54,216 nucleotides of DNA from Planctomycetota bacterium (GCA_029979005.1 JAPOIJ010000009.1:1-54216), one strand, 5' to 3'; positions 25,890 to 35,037 are shown, counted from the first letter of the stretch. Translations and numbers: made by a program. Notes: generated by a model from the sequence alone, not told the origin.

Positions 25890-26696
25890 TTAGCGAGTTT
25901 TCTTGGCTGGATGGGTCTCTGCCCATTTCATCAGTGAAATCACGAATCTCTCAATGACGGGAATGACATCAACCGATTTGTCAAAATCCCATTCGAGCGT
26001 TTCTTCATCCATGTATGTCGAGCGATTTAATTCTAGTTGGACTGCGTGTACGTTTTCCATGGCACCGTAATGCCGTGTGATGTAACCGCCAACAAAGCGT
26101 TCGTTAATGACGTGTGTGTAGTCGTTAATCGTGCCGGCGAATTCTTCGATTAATTCCTGAAACGCGGCTCCGCACGATTTTCCATGATTCGTTCCAAAAT
26201 TAAAATCAGGCAAATCCCCTTCGAATAACCTTGGTACTTGCTGTTTAATTGAATGGACATCGAGAAGGACCACGAAGCCGAACTTTTCGATCAAACGCTT
26301 CAGTTCGGCCTCTAGTTGGACGTGGTAGGGTTTCCAGTAGTGTTCAATTCGGTTGTTTTTCTCGATCTCATCCGGCTCCTTTCCAGCCTGATAGATCGCA
26401 TCGCCTCGAAAAGTAAAGCTGGGGCAAATCCCTGTCGAAACCTGTCCGGGGTAGAGAGCCAGATCATCTGCAGGTCGGTTTAGATCCGCGACGTAGCGGG
26501 AAGTATTGGCAGATATCATCGCCCCACTTTCGATTGCGGGAAGGTCGTAAAGTCGCGTTAGATGCCAATCCGTATCCGTTTTCCTGAGTCCTTCGTCGGT
26601 CATTTTCTCAGCAATTTCCGGCGGAATGAACACGCCGCTGTGTGGATTGCTGATCATGAAAGGAGAATACCCTTTTTGAAATCGAAAAAGTTTCAT
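25890..26696 (-). CDS. N-formylglutamate amidohydrolase family protein
   Basis: A 268-residue protein of the HutG-type N-formylglutamate amidohydrolase family: MISNPHSGVFIPPEI, TDTDWHLTRLYDL, ISANTSRYVADLNRPADD, GFVVLLDVHSIKQQVPRLFE, ITRHYGAMENVHAVQLELNR with the zinc and substrate residues expected. Length is normal. In histidine degradation this enzyme releases formate and glutamate, but no other hut genes lie nearby, so the physiological substrate is not certain. It is divergent from the ParA gene. Confidence 0.92.
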   Translation of the reverse strand: MKLFRFQKGYSPFMISNPHSGVFIPPEIAEKMTDEGLRKTDTDWHLTRLYDLPAIESGAMISANTSRYVADLNRPADDLALYPGQVSTGICPSFTFRGDAIYQAGKEPDEIEKNNRIEHYWKPYHVQLEAELKRLIEKFGFVVLLDVHSIKQQVPRLFEGDLPDFNFGTNHGKSCGAAFQELIEEFAGTINDYTHVINERFVGGYITRHYGAMENVHAVQLELNRSTYMDEETLEWDFDKSVDVIPVIERFVISLMKWAETHPAKKTR

Positions 26697-26856
26697 GAGA
26701 ATTAGGTTTGTTAGCTGGAATTGTTGGGAGGATAAAGCAGCGAGTACTAACCGCTAGCATAACTGAAACCGGATTCGACTTGGAGCAGGCAACCGTTTCG
26801 CCGTATACTTTCGAACTCTTGCCGAGCAAAAGCCCGAGGAAAAAGGAGTTTCCACG

Positions 26857-27738
26857 ATGCGAAGTATTGCGGTCATCAATCAAAAGGGTGGTGTTGGAAA
26901 AACAACGACCGCCGTCAATTTAAGTGCTGCGCTGGCGGAAGCGGGCAGTCGAGTCTGGCTGATTGATTTGGATCCGCAAGCTCATGCCTCGCTTCATCTC
27001 GGTTTCGGCATGGAGGAGGACTATCTTTCGGTATACGACGTTCTGACTGCGGACGTTGGATTAGATGAAGTTCGGCATTTGGTAGACGATAATCTTTGGC
27101 TCAGTCCGGCGCATATTGATTTAGCCGCTGCTGAGATGGAGTTGGCCGGTGCGGTTGGCCGTGAAATCATTTTGCGTGACCGAATGGCAGAGGTGAGCGA
27201 GAGGTTCGATTACATTATTTTTGATTGTCCTCCCTCACTGGGAATTTTGACGCTAAACGCGTTAACCACCGTGGATGAAGTATTCCTTCCGCTGCAGCCT
27301 CATTTTCTCGCGCTCCATGGACTAAGTAAATTGTTGCGAACGATCGAACTGGTTGGACGTCGCTTAAATCCTGTGTTGCAGTTGACGAGCGTTGTCTACT
27401 GTATGTTTGATTCTGGAACGAGATTGGCCAATGAAGTTGTAGAGGATGTCGAGCTGTTTTTTGAAGATCAGCGGCTGACGGATTCAATTTGGTCCAATGC
27501 TTATAGTTTTGATACGAGAATCAGGCGAAACATTCGATTAGCTGAAGCGCCCAGTTATGGCCAATCAATCTTTCAGTACTCAAACGATTCCAATGGTGCC
27601 CAAGATTATCGAAGTTTGGCTCAGGAAGTAATTCAGCAGACGGCCGCGATGCAAGCGGTCACCTCCACAGCACCGCTGGACGATTCCGCGATGTCTCCAG
27701 ATCCTTTCTACGCTCCTGAGAATCACCTCCATTATTGA
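26857..27738 (+). CDS. ParA/Soj family partition ATPase
   Basis: A 293-residue ATPase with the deviant Walker A motif KGGVGKTT (residues 10-17, signature Lys10), LIDLDPQAH (switch/Walker A'), FDCPPSLGILTLNAL (Walker B) and a C-terminal ParA signature (SFDTRIRRNIRLAEAPSYGQ). AAGGAG lies nine bases before the ATG. It would position a cargo such as the chromosome origin or a protein cluster. No parB follows, and the neighbours (sufE, hutG-like) are unrelated, so this is an orphan ParA whose cargo is unknown. The last 40 residues are a variable tail. Confidence 0.93.
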   Translation: MRSIAVINQKGGVGKTTTAVNLSAALAEAGSRVWLIDLDPQAHASLHLGFGMEEDYLSVYDVLTADVGLDEVRHLVDDNLWLSPAHIDLAAAEMELAGAVGREIILRDRMAEVSERFDYIIFDCPPSLGILTLNALTTVDEVFLPLQPHFLALHGLSKLLRTIELVGRRLNPVLQLTSVVYCMFDSGTRLANEVVEDVELFFEDQRLTDSIWSNAYSFDTRIRRNIRLAEAPSYGQSIFQYSNDSNGAQDYRSLAQEVIQQTAAMQAVTSTAPLDDSAMSPDPFYAPENHLHY

Positions 27739-27968
27739 TTTCTATTCTCCTTTCTCCTGCGATTACCAATTGATTGTGGTGGAGCTGGAGAGTGGCTGAA
27801 ATGGCCGGAGTCTGAGAGCTGGAGACGTGGAAATGTCAGTAGACATCGTGTTGCCAGGCAGTTAACGCTTGGCAAAAAAACGCGGTTTTAGCCCAACAAG
27901 GGTCGCCATTTTGGAAATGCTTGTTAGCATAATTCCGAGTTTTACAGGCCTACTTTTGGAACGTTGAT

Positions 27969-28409
27969 ATGTCGGATTTCCCGCCCAGCCTAGAAGAATT
28001 AATTGAGACTTTCGAAGATCTTCCGGAATGGGATGAACGCTACGATTTTATGATCGACTTGGGGCGAGAGCTTCCTCCGCTGCCAACCGATTTGCAAACG
28101 GAAGAAAACATCGTAGAAGGCTGTATGAGCACGGTTTGGCTGGTCACTGATCTCCCAGGTGGAATCGATCAGCCGATGGCGATTCAGGCGGACAGTGACT
28201 CAATCATCGTAAAAGGTCTGATCGTCATTTTACTGGCTTTTTATTCGCGGCAGACGGCCGCTGAAATTATTGACTCCAATGTCGGTGAGTTTTTAAAACA
28301 ACTGGGGCTGGATCAGCACCTCAGTCCTCAGCGACGCAATGGTCTATTTTCAATGATCAAGCGATTGAAGGGTTTGGCTGCAGCTTATGCCAACGCCCCG
28401 CCAAGCTAG
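27969..28409 (+). CDS. sufE: SufE family cysteine desulfuration protein
   Basis: A 146-residue protein matching SufE: LEELIETFEDLPEWDERYDF, MIDLGRELPPLP, the sulphur-accepting Cys52 in IVEGCMSTVWLV, DSIIVKGLIVILLAFYSRQT and LSPQRRNGLFSMIKRLKG. It takes persulphide sulphur from the SufS desulfurase for iron-sulphur cluster assembly in the cytosol. It is isolated here from sufS and sufBCD. It ends 39 bases from the convergent floA gene. Confidence 0.95.
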   Translation: MSDFPPSLEELIETFEDLPEWDERYDFMIDLGRELPPLPTDLQTEENIVEGCMSTVWLVTDLPGGIDQPMAIQADSDSIIVKGLIVILLAFYSRQTAAEIIDSNVGEFLKQLGLDQHLSPQRRNGLFSMIKRLKGLAAAYANAPPS

Positions 28410-28448
28410 TGCTCGCAAATGTTCCTTGAAAATCAAAAGCAGGGCCGA

Positions 28449-29426
28449 TTACTCGCGGTAATCTTCTGATTCTGGATCAAGGCTGGCAATATTCCCTTGC
28501 TTGAAAGCTTCTGCCATCGCCAAGGGCACGGTTGCTTCTGCTGCCACAAGAATCGCCCGGTTGGCGACTACTTTTGCCTTGTTCTCCTGTTCGACTGCGA
28601 CCGCTTCGGCCCGTCGTTTTTCGGCGAGTGCTTGAGCAACACGTGTATCGGCTTCGGCCTGGTCAGCCTGGAGTCGGGCGCCAATGTTGTCTCCAATGTC
28701 GATGTCTGCGATGTCGATGGAGACAATTTCAAATGCAGTGTTACTGTCGAGAGCGCGATCGAGTACGGCTTTGGAGATGCGGTCGGGCGTTTCCATGACC
28801 TCTAAATAATCAGTCGAGGAACCAATGGAGGTAATGATCCCTTCTCCTACTCTGGCAATGATGGTTTCTTCGGTCGCGCCTCCGATTAACTGATCAAGAT
28901 TGGTTCGAACTGTGACTCTTGCTCGAACGCGGAGTTCAATTCCATCTTTTGAGATTGCACTTAGCGTGGTCTTGTCGGTGAAACTTCGGTCGGGGCATTC
29001 GATGACCCGTGGGTAAACACTGGTTTTGACAGCTTCGAGCACATCGCGTCCCGCCAAGTCAATGGCTGCGGCGCGATCGAAATCGAGATCAATATTTGCA
29101 CGTTCAGCTGCGATGATCGCTTGCGTGACCCGGTCGATGTCGCCCCCTGCGAGATAATGAGCTTCGAGATTTTGGGTCTCGATTCCCGACTTTTCATTTG
29201 ACTGAATACCTGCTTGGTGTGCCATGATTTTTGCATTAACCACTCTCGACGCATCAACGCGGCGAAAATTCATTGCAATGAGTTGAACCATTTTTACAGG
29301 TGCACCGGAAGTGAGTGCTCGAAACCAGAGGGCTCCGAAATTTAAAAACGCAAAGAAAGTGATGAGCAAAAATAAGCCGCCGATGGCGGTTCCAGCCCAA
29401 AACAAAATGGTCAAAATCGGTGGCAC
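28449..29426 (-). CDS. floA: Flotillin-like protein FloA
   Basis: A 325-residue flotillin of the YqfA/FloA type: one N-terminal membrane hairpin ([20 protein letters not shown]), then a PHB/SPFH domain ([62 protein letters not shown]) and an Ala/Glu-rich coiled coil ([20 protein letters not shown]). It would organise ordered membrane domains. The GTG start has AAGGG six bases upstream, inside the last codons of the zinc-ribbon gene, so the two are cotranscribed and probably coupled. Bacillus pairs floA with an NfeD gene; here a zinc ribbon takes that place. Confidence 0.95.
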   Translation of the reverse strand: MPPILTILFWAGTAIGGLFLLITFFAFLNFGALWFRALTSGAPVKMVQLIAMNFRRVDASRVVNAKIMAHQAGIQSNEKSGIETQNLEAHYLAGGDIDRVTQAIIAAERANIDLDFDRAAAIDLAGRDVLEAVKTSVYPRVIECPDRSFTDKTTLSAISKDGIELRVRARVTVRTNLDQLIGGATEETIIARVGEGIITSIGSSTDYLEVMETPDRISKAVLDRALDSNTAFEIVSIDIADIDIGDNIGARLQADQAEADTRVAQALAEKRRAEAVAVEQENKAKVVANRAILVAAEATVPLAMAEAFKQGNIASLDPESEDYRE

Positions 29427-29429
29427 GCT

Positions 29430-29726
29430 TTACCCTTTCGATGGACTCTTCGTTTGGCGGAAAACGTGCCCACAGTCACATTCTTTTCTTCTTACGTGTA
29501 ATTGTGATTTGCATTGCGGGCACTGCTTATTCCAAGATTTTTGCTTGGGCTCGCCGGCTTGGCTTGCTTTTCGTGCTGCATGCAACTGCTCTTTGCGAGA
29601 CTCATCGGCTAACTGGACAGCGCATTGAGGGTGAATCCCATCCTTGGAGTAAGATGATTCTCCGCAGACGGGACACGATTTCGATTTTCGAATCGCGTAT
29701 TCAAAGGTCCGAGTTCCATTCGTCAT
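29430..29726 (-). CDS. Double zinc-ribbon protein preceding floA
   Basis: A 98-residue soluble basic protein with two zinc-binding clusters: CPVCG near residues 18-22 with a further C at 35, and CPQCKSQLHVRRKECDCG near 69-86. The linker is Lys/Gln-rich. The stop codon is three bases before the floA GTG and its last codons (SPSKG) contain the floA ribosome binding site, so it forms an operon with floA. No known family; possibly a regulator or an adaptor for the flotillin, which is inference from position only. Confidence 0.78.
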   Translation of the reverse strand: MTNGTRTFEYAIRKSKSCPVCGESSYSKDGIHPQCAVQLADESRKEQLHAARKASQAGEPKQKSWNKQCPQCKSQLHVRRKECDCGHVFRQTKSPSKG

Positions 29727-29815
29727 CTTGCCGCCTTTTCGTTAAACGAGTTCGGGCGTTTGCCATGCCGATTCCCTGACAAACTGGAAAGTTGTTTCGG
29801 TTTCGCAAAGTGTTC

Positions 29816-29839
29816 ACTGGAACTGGAGGAAGTTCCAGT
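29816..29839. promoter_or_regulatory. Perfect inverted repeat upstream of the zinc-ribbon/floA operon
   Basis: ACTGGAACT-GGAGGA-AGTTCCAGT, nine-base-pair arms with a six-base spacer, about 90 bases upstream of the zinc-ribbon start. It has no T tract on either side and could be an operator. No known regulator recognised. Confidence 0.45.
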
Positions 29840-30136
29840 TCATACGAACAAGCAAGCGAAAGTTTCGGCCGTGATCGTCAGTCGCTGATTATGTAATCGG
29901 GGGGATGTCTAAGACATCTCTCACTGGCGCAATCGTATCCAGCCTCCTGAGATTTGATTGCAACCTGTAACGAAGGCGACGCCGGATTGTAAGGCACGCC
30001 AGTGGCTGCGTCCATCATGCAAAATGAGATCGGCAGGTTATTAGATTAAATACATGATCAAGTTTGTGTCGCTTGGTGAAAGCTTCTTCCCCGATGAGGT
30101 TCCGATTGCGATTGGGAGGATGCTCCGTTGGCGCAT

Positions 30137-30166
30137 AAAAAAAGCCTCGGCAAAATTTACCAAGGC
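30137..30166 (-). terminator. Intrinsic terminator of tRNA-Asp
   Basis: On the minus strand GCCTTGG pairs with CCGAGGC (one G-T pair), loop of nine bases, followed by seven T. It begins eight bases after the tRNA 3' end. The 16 bases at 30130-30145 recur at the rplX terminator. Confidence 0.85.
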
Positions 30167-30173
30167 AGTTTAG

Positions 30174-30247
30174 CGACGCTGACGGGACTCGAACCCGCAA
30201 CCTCCGGATCGACAGTCCGGGACTCTAACCAATTGAGCTACAGCGCC
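30174..30247 (-). tRNA. tRNA-Asp (anticodon GTC)
   Basis: Full cloverleaf on the minus strand, 74 nucleotides. Acceptor GGCGCTG pairs with CAGCGTC (one G-T pair); D arm GCTC/GAGT; anticodon stem CCGGA/TCCGG with loop CTGTCGA, giving anticodon GTC; T arm GCGGG/CCCGT with TTCGAGT loop. The discriminator is G. The CCA end is not encoded (CTA follows), so it must be added after transcription. It is the only tRNA seen in the window and is followed by its own terminator. Confidence 0.97.
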
Positions 30248-30281
30248 TGAAACACTCTTGCGAGCACTTGTGGAATAGAAA

Positions 30282-30308
30282 ATTATCCTGAATCCACGTC
30301 GTTTGCAA
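30282..30308 (-). promoter_or_regulatory. Candidate promoter of tRNA-Asp
   Basis: On the minus strand TTGCAA (30308-30303), then 15 bases, then GATAAT (30287-30282), about 35 bases upstream of the tRNA 5' end. The -10 box matches five of six consensus bases; spacing is short. Confidence 0.4.
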
Positions 30309-30661
30309 GTCGTAATGTAAATTTCGGTGAAATCCATTTGGAACTGTAGGAAATGCTGGGTTTCCTGCAATAGTTTTTACGAATCTCTGTGTTTTTTTTG
30401 ATTGGAAAGGGCATTGGCAGAATGAAAGAAGATTGCTTAGGTTTTCAAGGCGGAAAAAGTCACTTTGTTTGGCTATTCACTCTCTCGCAAAACTAGCATT
30501 TTCCACCTGAAATATCCCTACAATCGGATTGAAAGTGGGGACGCACCTAAAACTTGCTCCATTGATTTCTATGGTCAATCCCCCCGTCAGTCTGAAAACC
30601 TAGAATAAAGTCGGAAACTGGATTGCTTTTTCAAAAGATTCCGGATTGAAATGGAGAGATT
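30309..30661. other. Intergenic region upstream of the 54-residue membrane protein
   Basis: About 350 bases between the divergent tRNA-Asp promoter and the small plus-strand gene. No RNA gene or clear hairpin was recognised; a promoter for the small gene should lie here. Confidence 0.45.
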
Positions 30662-30826
30662 ATGAATTCTTTTACAGACTCAATTGGCGACCTTGCCCAG
30701 CAAGTTTCAAAGGAAATGGGTGGTATAACGCAAAATCTAACCGGGACCGGATGGGCAACCTTATCCCTTGCTTTGCTTATTACTGGCTGGTACTTCTTGA
30801 GCGGTAATTCCATCAAGACGTCGTGA
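30662..30826 (+). CDS. Small single-pass membrane protein
   Basis: A 54-residue protein. The ATG at 30662 has an excellent ribosome binding site (GGAGAG, three to five bases upstream). The first 28 residues are amphipathic and soluble (SFTDSIGDLAQQVSKEMGG), followed by one hydrophobic helix (WATLSLALLITGWYFL) and a short polar tail with Lys (SGNSIKTS). This fits a tail-anchored or single-span peptide. No family recognised. Support is the ribosome binding site, the amino-acid pattern and a dedicated intergenic location; the next gene is convergent. Confidence 0.72.
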   Translation: MNSFTDSIGDLAQQVSKEMGGITQNLTGTGWATLSLALLITGWYFLSGNSIKTS

Positions 30827-30909
30827 ACGACGGTGTTTTCAGTAACCGAACCGTCGGCCAAGGCCCTGGAAGCATTCAACGGATTGCCAGTAAAGCGAGG
30901 AGCCAGCGG

Positions 30910-32310
30910 TTAGAAAAGGCTTCCATTGGCTTCAAAGCCAAGATTCTCGATTGTCGTTCTGTCTTGAGCGGCCGCCTTTTTTTTGCCGGCACGCCGGTGG
31001 ATTTCCATTCGGTGGTAGATCAAAACGGCAGTCATTCGCCTGGCCATCTTCTTCCGTCGAGCGATTTGTTGTGCGGAAAAATCCGGGGTGTTGTAGAGTG
31101 AACTATTGAGCGCAAGTTCCATGAATTCGGAAGCCAGAATTGCACAATCTAGATCTTCGAGTGCATTTTCATAGCTGCTTGGTGCATTTAAGTTGGGATT
31201 TAAAACTTGGAATTCGCTGATGGTGACCGGCTCGGATCCCTGGGCAGTCGGGGACAGATTCATGGATTGCCATTTTCGTCGGCCCGATACGAAACCACGT
31301 GTGTCGAGATACATGCTGGCTTTTTGTAGCTGTGTCAGGCATGCCTCCGAGTTTGGAAGGCTGGTCGCGAGAGTTGTGAAACTTAGCCCCAGTTCTTGTA
31401 ATCTTTGTCGATCGCGATCAGCGAGTTCGTGCGCTTCAAGGTCTTCGTTAATCAAAGCTCGTGCAGCAAGCATTACCCCCAAGCTATTTTTATCGATTTG
31501 TTTCAGCGCCCTCGCGTTAGATATTCCTTTTTCTAGTTTTTCACCAAATGCGAAGCTCGTTTTTGAATCCGCGGTTTCAACCGGAGGGTTTTCCTGCATC
31601 AATTCGGTAACGATGCCTTGAATAAAAGAGACTTGGGTTTTCAATTTACCTTCGTAATTTACAATCTTTCGATCGAGCTCTGCTAATGCCCGATCGCGCT
31701 GATTTAGTGTGCGCGACAGTAGGCCAATGGCGACGGCAGTTCGCACGTCCAGCGGAACGATGTAGTTACAGCCCCAGTATTCTAGTTCTTCGGATTCAAT
31801 GGCCTTGTTGATGTCTCGGTTCGCACGCGACAATTCTTTTCGGGCCAGGGCTCGAAAATATGCGAGGTTGTTTAATTCGATGGGGGTGCGCGATATTTTG
31901 CCTGAGAGTTGGCGCTTGTAATTTTCCAGTGCTAAATCAAATTCCCCTAGATACTGGAGGCAGGTAGAGCGAATTTGATGAGCCATCGCGTCGTCAGGAG
32001 TCAGTTCAAGGATTTCATCGCAAAGCGTGATTCCTAATTCCCCCTGATCATTTTCGGCTAGTAGGTTTGCATAGGCTAATTTAATTTGCCTGTTTTCAGG
32101 TGCTTCTCGAAACGCACTTTCCATGATTTTCATGGCTTCTTCGGAGTGCCCTGCCTCAGCAAGATTCATGGCTTTTGCAAAGTTCCATTTTGCCGATTCT
32201 TCGCGGCAACCAACGAGGCTGGTCAGAACGATCAACAAGGCAGCCAAGCTAACTTGGTGTTTCCGCGAGAAACGGAAAAATTCATTTGTGCAAGGTGATT
32301 TTAAAGTCAA
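30910..32310 (-). CDS. TPR-repeat lipoprotein
   Basis: A 466-residue protein with a lipoprotein signal (SLAALLIVLTSLVGC; lipobox LVGC) and tetratricopeptide-like repeats in the first half: NFAKAMNLAEAGHSEEAMKI, AFREAPENRQIKLAYANLLA and QYLGEFDLALENYKRQLSG. The second half is helical but no repeats are clear. It is probably an envelope protein that binds partners. The only in-frame start near the signal peptide is TTG 32310, with a weak ribosome binding site; a TTG near the hydrophobic core is an alternative. It follows glnD on the same strand by 57 bases and may be cotranscribed. Confidence 0.85.
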   Translation of the reverse strand: MTLKSPCTNEFFRFSRKHQVSLAALLIVLTSLVGCREESAKWNFAKAMNLAEAGHSEEAMKIMESAFREAPENRQIKLAYANLLAENDQGELGITLCDEILELTPDDAMAHQIRSTCLQYLGEFDLALENYKRQLSGKISRTPIELNNLAYFRALARKELSRANRDINKAIESEELEYWGCNYIVPLDVRTAVAIGLLSRTLNQRDRALAELDRKIVNYEGKLKTQVSFIQGIVTELMQENPPVETADSKTSFAFGEKLEKGISNARALKQIDKNSLGVMLAARALINEDLEAHELADRDRQRLQELGLSFTTLATSLPNSEACLTQLQKASMYLDTRGFVSGRRKWQSMNLSPTAQGSEPVTISEFQVLNPNLNAPSSYENALEDLDCAILASEFMELALNSSLYNTPDFSAQQIARRKKMARRMTAVLIYHRMEIHRRAGKKKAAAQDRTTIENLGFEANGSLF

Positions 32311-32367
32311 TGAATTCTTAGAATTTAGAAAGACGGAATTGAAAAGCGGGACTAAATTATAGTTGTT

Positions 32368-35037
32368 CTACGTGTCAGACGATTCAGGGGGTTCAAGAAA
32401 AGTTCGCGTCGCCTGGAGCAGTTCATTTTTGATGAGTTGGAGTTGATTTCGATTGCGAATCTTGTTTCCCTGTTCATCGGTCACATAAAAGACATCAATG
32501 ACTTGATGGGCGTAAGTCGAGATTCTCGCGTAGGTCACATCAAGGCCGAGTCGATGTAACTTCTTGGTTAACTTATACAATAAACCTGACTTGTCGTAAG
32601 CAAAAACATCGATAATGGTAGCCGAGCTAACGGTTTCATTGTCAATTTTTACACGAATTTCGGGCCGCGAAAGCTTGAGTGCGGGGCTTTCTTCCTTTTC
32701 CCATTTTGCAGGAAATTTTGGTGGGTCTTCATCGACTTCTAATACCAAATCGAGTGCCCGTCGTTTGATATCGGCATAGCGGGCTGGATTGGGTTTAGAG
32801 AATTGCTTGTCTTCAAATTGAATCCAGTAGAAGACTAAGGAATCTCCCATGGGTTTGATGTCTGCCGCGCGAATCTGCAATCCTAGGCTGCTGAGCATTC
32901 CTGTTATTTTGTAAAAGATTCCAGTCCTTCGGCTCGAAACTTTGCCAATGCAAATTTCATAGAGTTTAGATTTTTCGAGGCGGCTAATTTCGCAGATCGC
33001 TTCGCGAGGATTGACGCGTCGAATCTCATTTAGCCGAGTTGCGATTGTCTCAGGAGAGTGAGATTCACAGTAGCTACACGGGAGCGTTTCAACTTTATTT
33101 CTAAGCCAAATTTTCTCGTCGTCTGTATCAGCTTGTTCGGCGACTAAATTGTAAACTCCATCGAATCGCTCTTTCTCAAGATTATCATTTTCGCCCGACA
33201 AGATGCTCTTCGCACGTTTGTATAAGCCCGTCAGTAAACCTTGCTTCCACGGGTTTAAAACTCCAGGGCCAACGGCAGAGATATCAGCGCAGGTAAGAAC
33301 ATAGAGCATTGAGAGCATCTGGACAGAGCCGACATTGGAAGCAAATTCGGCGACCATTTCGTCGTCATTAATGTCCCGATGAAGTGCCAGATGTGACATG
33401 ACGAGATGGTTATGGACGAGAAATTTGATCGTCTCTGTTTCGTCTTCGGTTAAGTCAAAACGCTCGCCAGTGGAAGCCGCAATTCGCCTGCCAACCTCAC
33501 TGTGATCCTCGTGAAATCCCTTGCCCAGGTCATGCAGGAGGATTGCTAAGTGCAGAATGTTTTTGTCTCGAATGTTGCGATAGGTAGCGCCTACAGTATT
33601 TTGAGCATCGGCAAATTTGGTCAAATTTTCCAGCGCCTGCATTGAATGTTCATCGACGGTGAATTTGTGATATTCATTGAATTGCAATAAACCGCGGGCA
33701 TGTTCAAATTCCGGAATGATTTTCCAGAGAACTTTCATTTCATGGAGGCGCCGTAATTGAGAAGCGAGTCCGTGGGTATTTGAAAGCAATGCCATGAATC
33801 GGCGGGCGCTTTCGCGAGTAAATTTAATGTCAGGGTTTTTCAGCATTTCGTGTCGAATTGCGATCCACGTATCGTGTTCAATGGTTTTGTCATGAAGGCA
33901 AGCCAGTTGCATTAACCTCAGTACTTGCTCGAGGTTTTTCTTGACCGACTCAAGGTGGGGTTTCGTGACGCCGATTTGGGTGGCACCCATGCGGAAATGG
34001 TCGTCAATTTGCCTCGTCACTAAAGGCTCTAGCATTGTTACTGCTTGAGCCTTTTTGCGGCTGGTGCTTTTGGCAACAAAATGTTCGCAGACATAGTGAA
34101 TTCGGCTGGTGTAACGAAAGTACTGCCGCATGAATTCTTCGACAGAAAGTAACGCGTCATCTCCCGAAAAGCCAAATCGCTCAGCCAGGCGTACTTGCTC
34201 GTTACGCCCAAGTCCATCATTGGCGCGATTCGCATGAAAGTGCATTTCATTGCGCACTCTGAGAAGAAATTCGCTGGAATTCTTGAGTTGTGTCGAGTCT
34301 GCCGTTGATAAAGCGCCCTTAGCGAGCAGGCGGTCGATATCTGTTTCGCCAAATTGGACATAACCGAGCCAGCGGATGAGGTGAATGTCTCTCAGTCCAC
34401 CACGGGATTTTTTAACATTGGGACGAAGAAGGTAGACGGTCTCACCAAACTCGACGCGTTCTTTTTCCCGGGCTGCAATAATCGCTTTAATAATGTTAAA
34501 CGTTTTTCGATTGGTGATCCGTTTAAATCGCCCGGTAAAGTAACGGAACAGTTCTTCATTGCCTGCCAGTAAGCGAGCTTCAGTTAGTGAGGAAAAGATA
34601 TAGGCATCTTTGAGCGACATGCTACAAGCATCGCGGGGAGTACGTAGGCTGTAACCCAATTGAAAGCCAGAATCGGTTATGTCTTGAGAGATTCGGCGAG
34701 AAAATTCAACGATATCGTCAGTTAAACTTCCTTGATAAAGCACCATCAGGTCGACGTCGGAAAATGGTGCGACGTCTCTTCGACCGCAACCGCCCAAGAG
34801 AACCAGACTGATTCGAGAAACCAGACCCGGCGAAATTTCCGAAAGTGCTTTTTCGTAAATCTTAATTAAGATCGAGTCGAGCAGGTCGGAGATGAGGTGG
34901 CAAGTTTCCTTGCCGGAAGCGCCTTCGTCATGTAACTTTCGAATCTCGACAAGGCTCGATTTCCACCGTTCGCGGGATTCGAGAACGTTAGGGCGAATGC
35001 CGATTCCATTGGTCATGGTGGGATTAGCTCTTTCCAT
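32368..35037 (-). CDS. glnD: [Protein-PII] uridylyltransferase GlnD
   Basis: An 889-residue bifunctional nitrogen sensor. The nucleotidyltransferase site LGGCGRRDVAPFSDVDLMVL (about residues 81-100, Asp94 and Asp96) adds UMP to PII. The HD domain near residue 500 (LAILLHDLGKGFHEDHSEVG) removes it. Two C-terminal ACT domains (GIFYKITGMLSSLGLQIRAA, SGLLYKLTKKLHRLGLDVTY) sense glutamine. Length and order match the family. Its substrate gene glnB lies directly upstream, so the pair forms a small nitrogen-control unit. The start ATG 35037 lies within a perfect palindrome; an alternative start is ATG 35016. Confidence 0.96.
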   Translation of the reverse strand: MERANPTMTNGIGIRPNVLESRERWKSSLVEIRKLHDEGASGKETCHLISDLLDSILIKIYEKALSEISPGLVSRISLVLLGGCGRRDVAPFSDVDLMVLYQGSLTDDIVEFSRRISQDITDSGFQLGYSLRTPRDACSMSLKDAYIFSSLTEARLLAGNEELFRYFTGRFKRITNRKTFNIIKAIIAAREKERVEFGETVYLLRPNVKKSRGGLRDIHLIRWLGYVQFGETDIDRLLAKGALSTADSTQLKNSSEFLLRVRNEMHFHANRANDGLGRNEQVRLAERFGFSGDDALLSVEEFMRQYFRYTSRIHYVCEHFVAKSTSRKKAQAVTMLEPLVTRQIDDHFRMGATQIGVTKPHLESVKKNLEQVLRLMQLACLHDKTIEHDTWIAIRHEMLKNPDIKFTRESARRFMALLSNTHGLASQLRRLHEMKVLWKIIPEFEHARGLLQFNEYHKFTVDEHSMQALENLTKFADAQNTVGATYRNIRDKNILHLAILLHDLGKGFHEDHSEVGRRIAASTGERFDLTEDETETIKFLVHNHLVMSHLALHRDINDDEMVAEFASNVGSVQMLSMLYVLTCADISAVGPGVLNPWKQGLLTGLYKRAKSILSGENDNLEKERFDGVYNLVAEQADTDDEKIWLRNKVETLPCSYCESHSPETIATRLNEIRRVNPREAICEISRLEKSKLYEICIGKVSSRRTGIFYKITGMLSSLGLQIRAADIKPMGDSLVFYWIQFEDKQFSKPNPARYADIKRRALDLVLEVDEDPPKFPAKWEKEESPALKLSRPEIRVKIDNETVSSATIIDVFAYDKSGLLYKLTKKLHRLGLDVTYARISTYAHQVIDVFYVTDEQGNKIRNRNQLQLIKNELLQATRTFLEPPESSDT

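Larger units (their letters stand above)
29727..30173. other. Intergenic region
   Basis: About 450 bases between the floA/zinc-ribbon operon and tRNA-Asp. It holds a perfect inverted repeat at 29816-29839 and the tRNA terminator at 30137-30166. Open frames over this stretch have no family resemblance. Confidence 0.5.
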
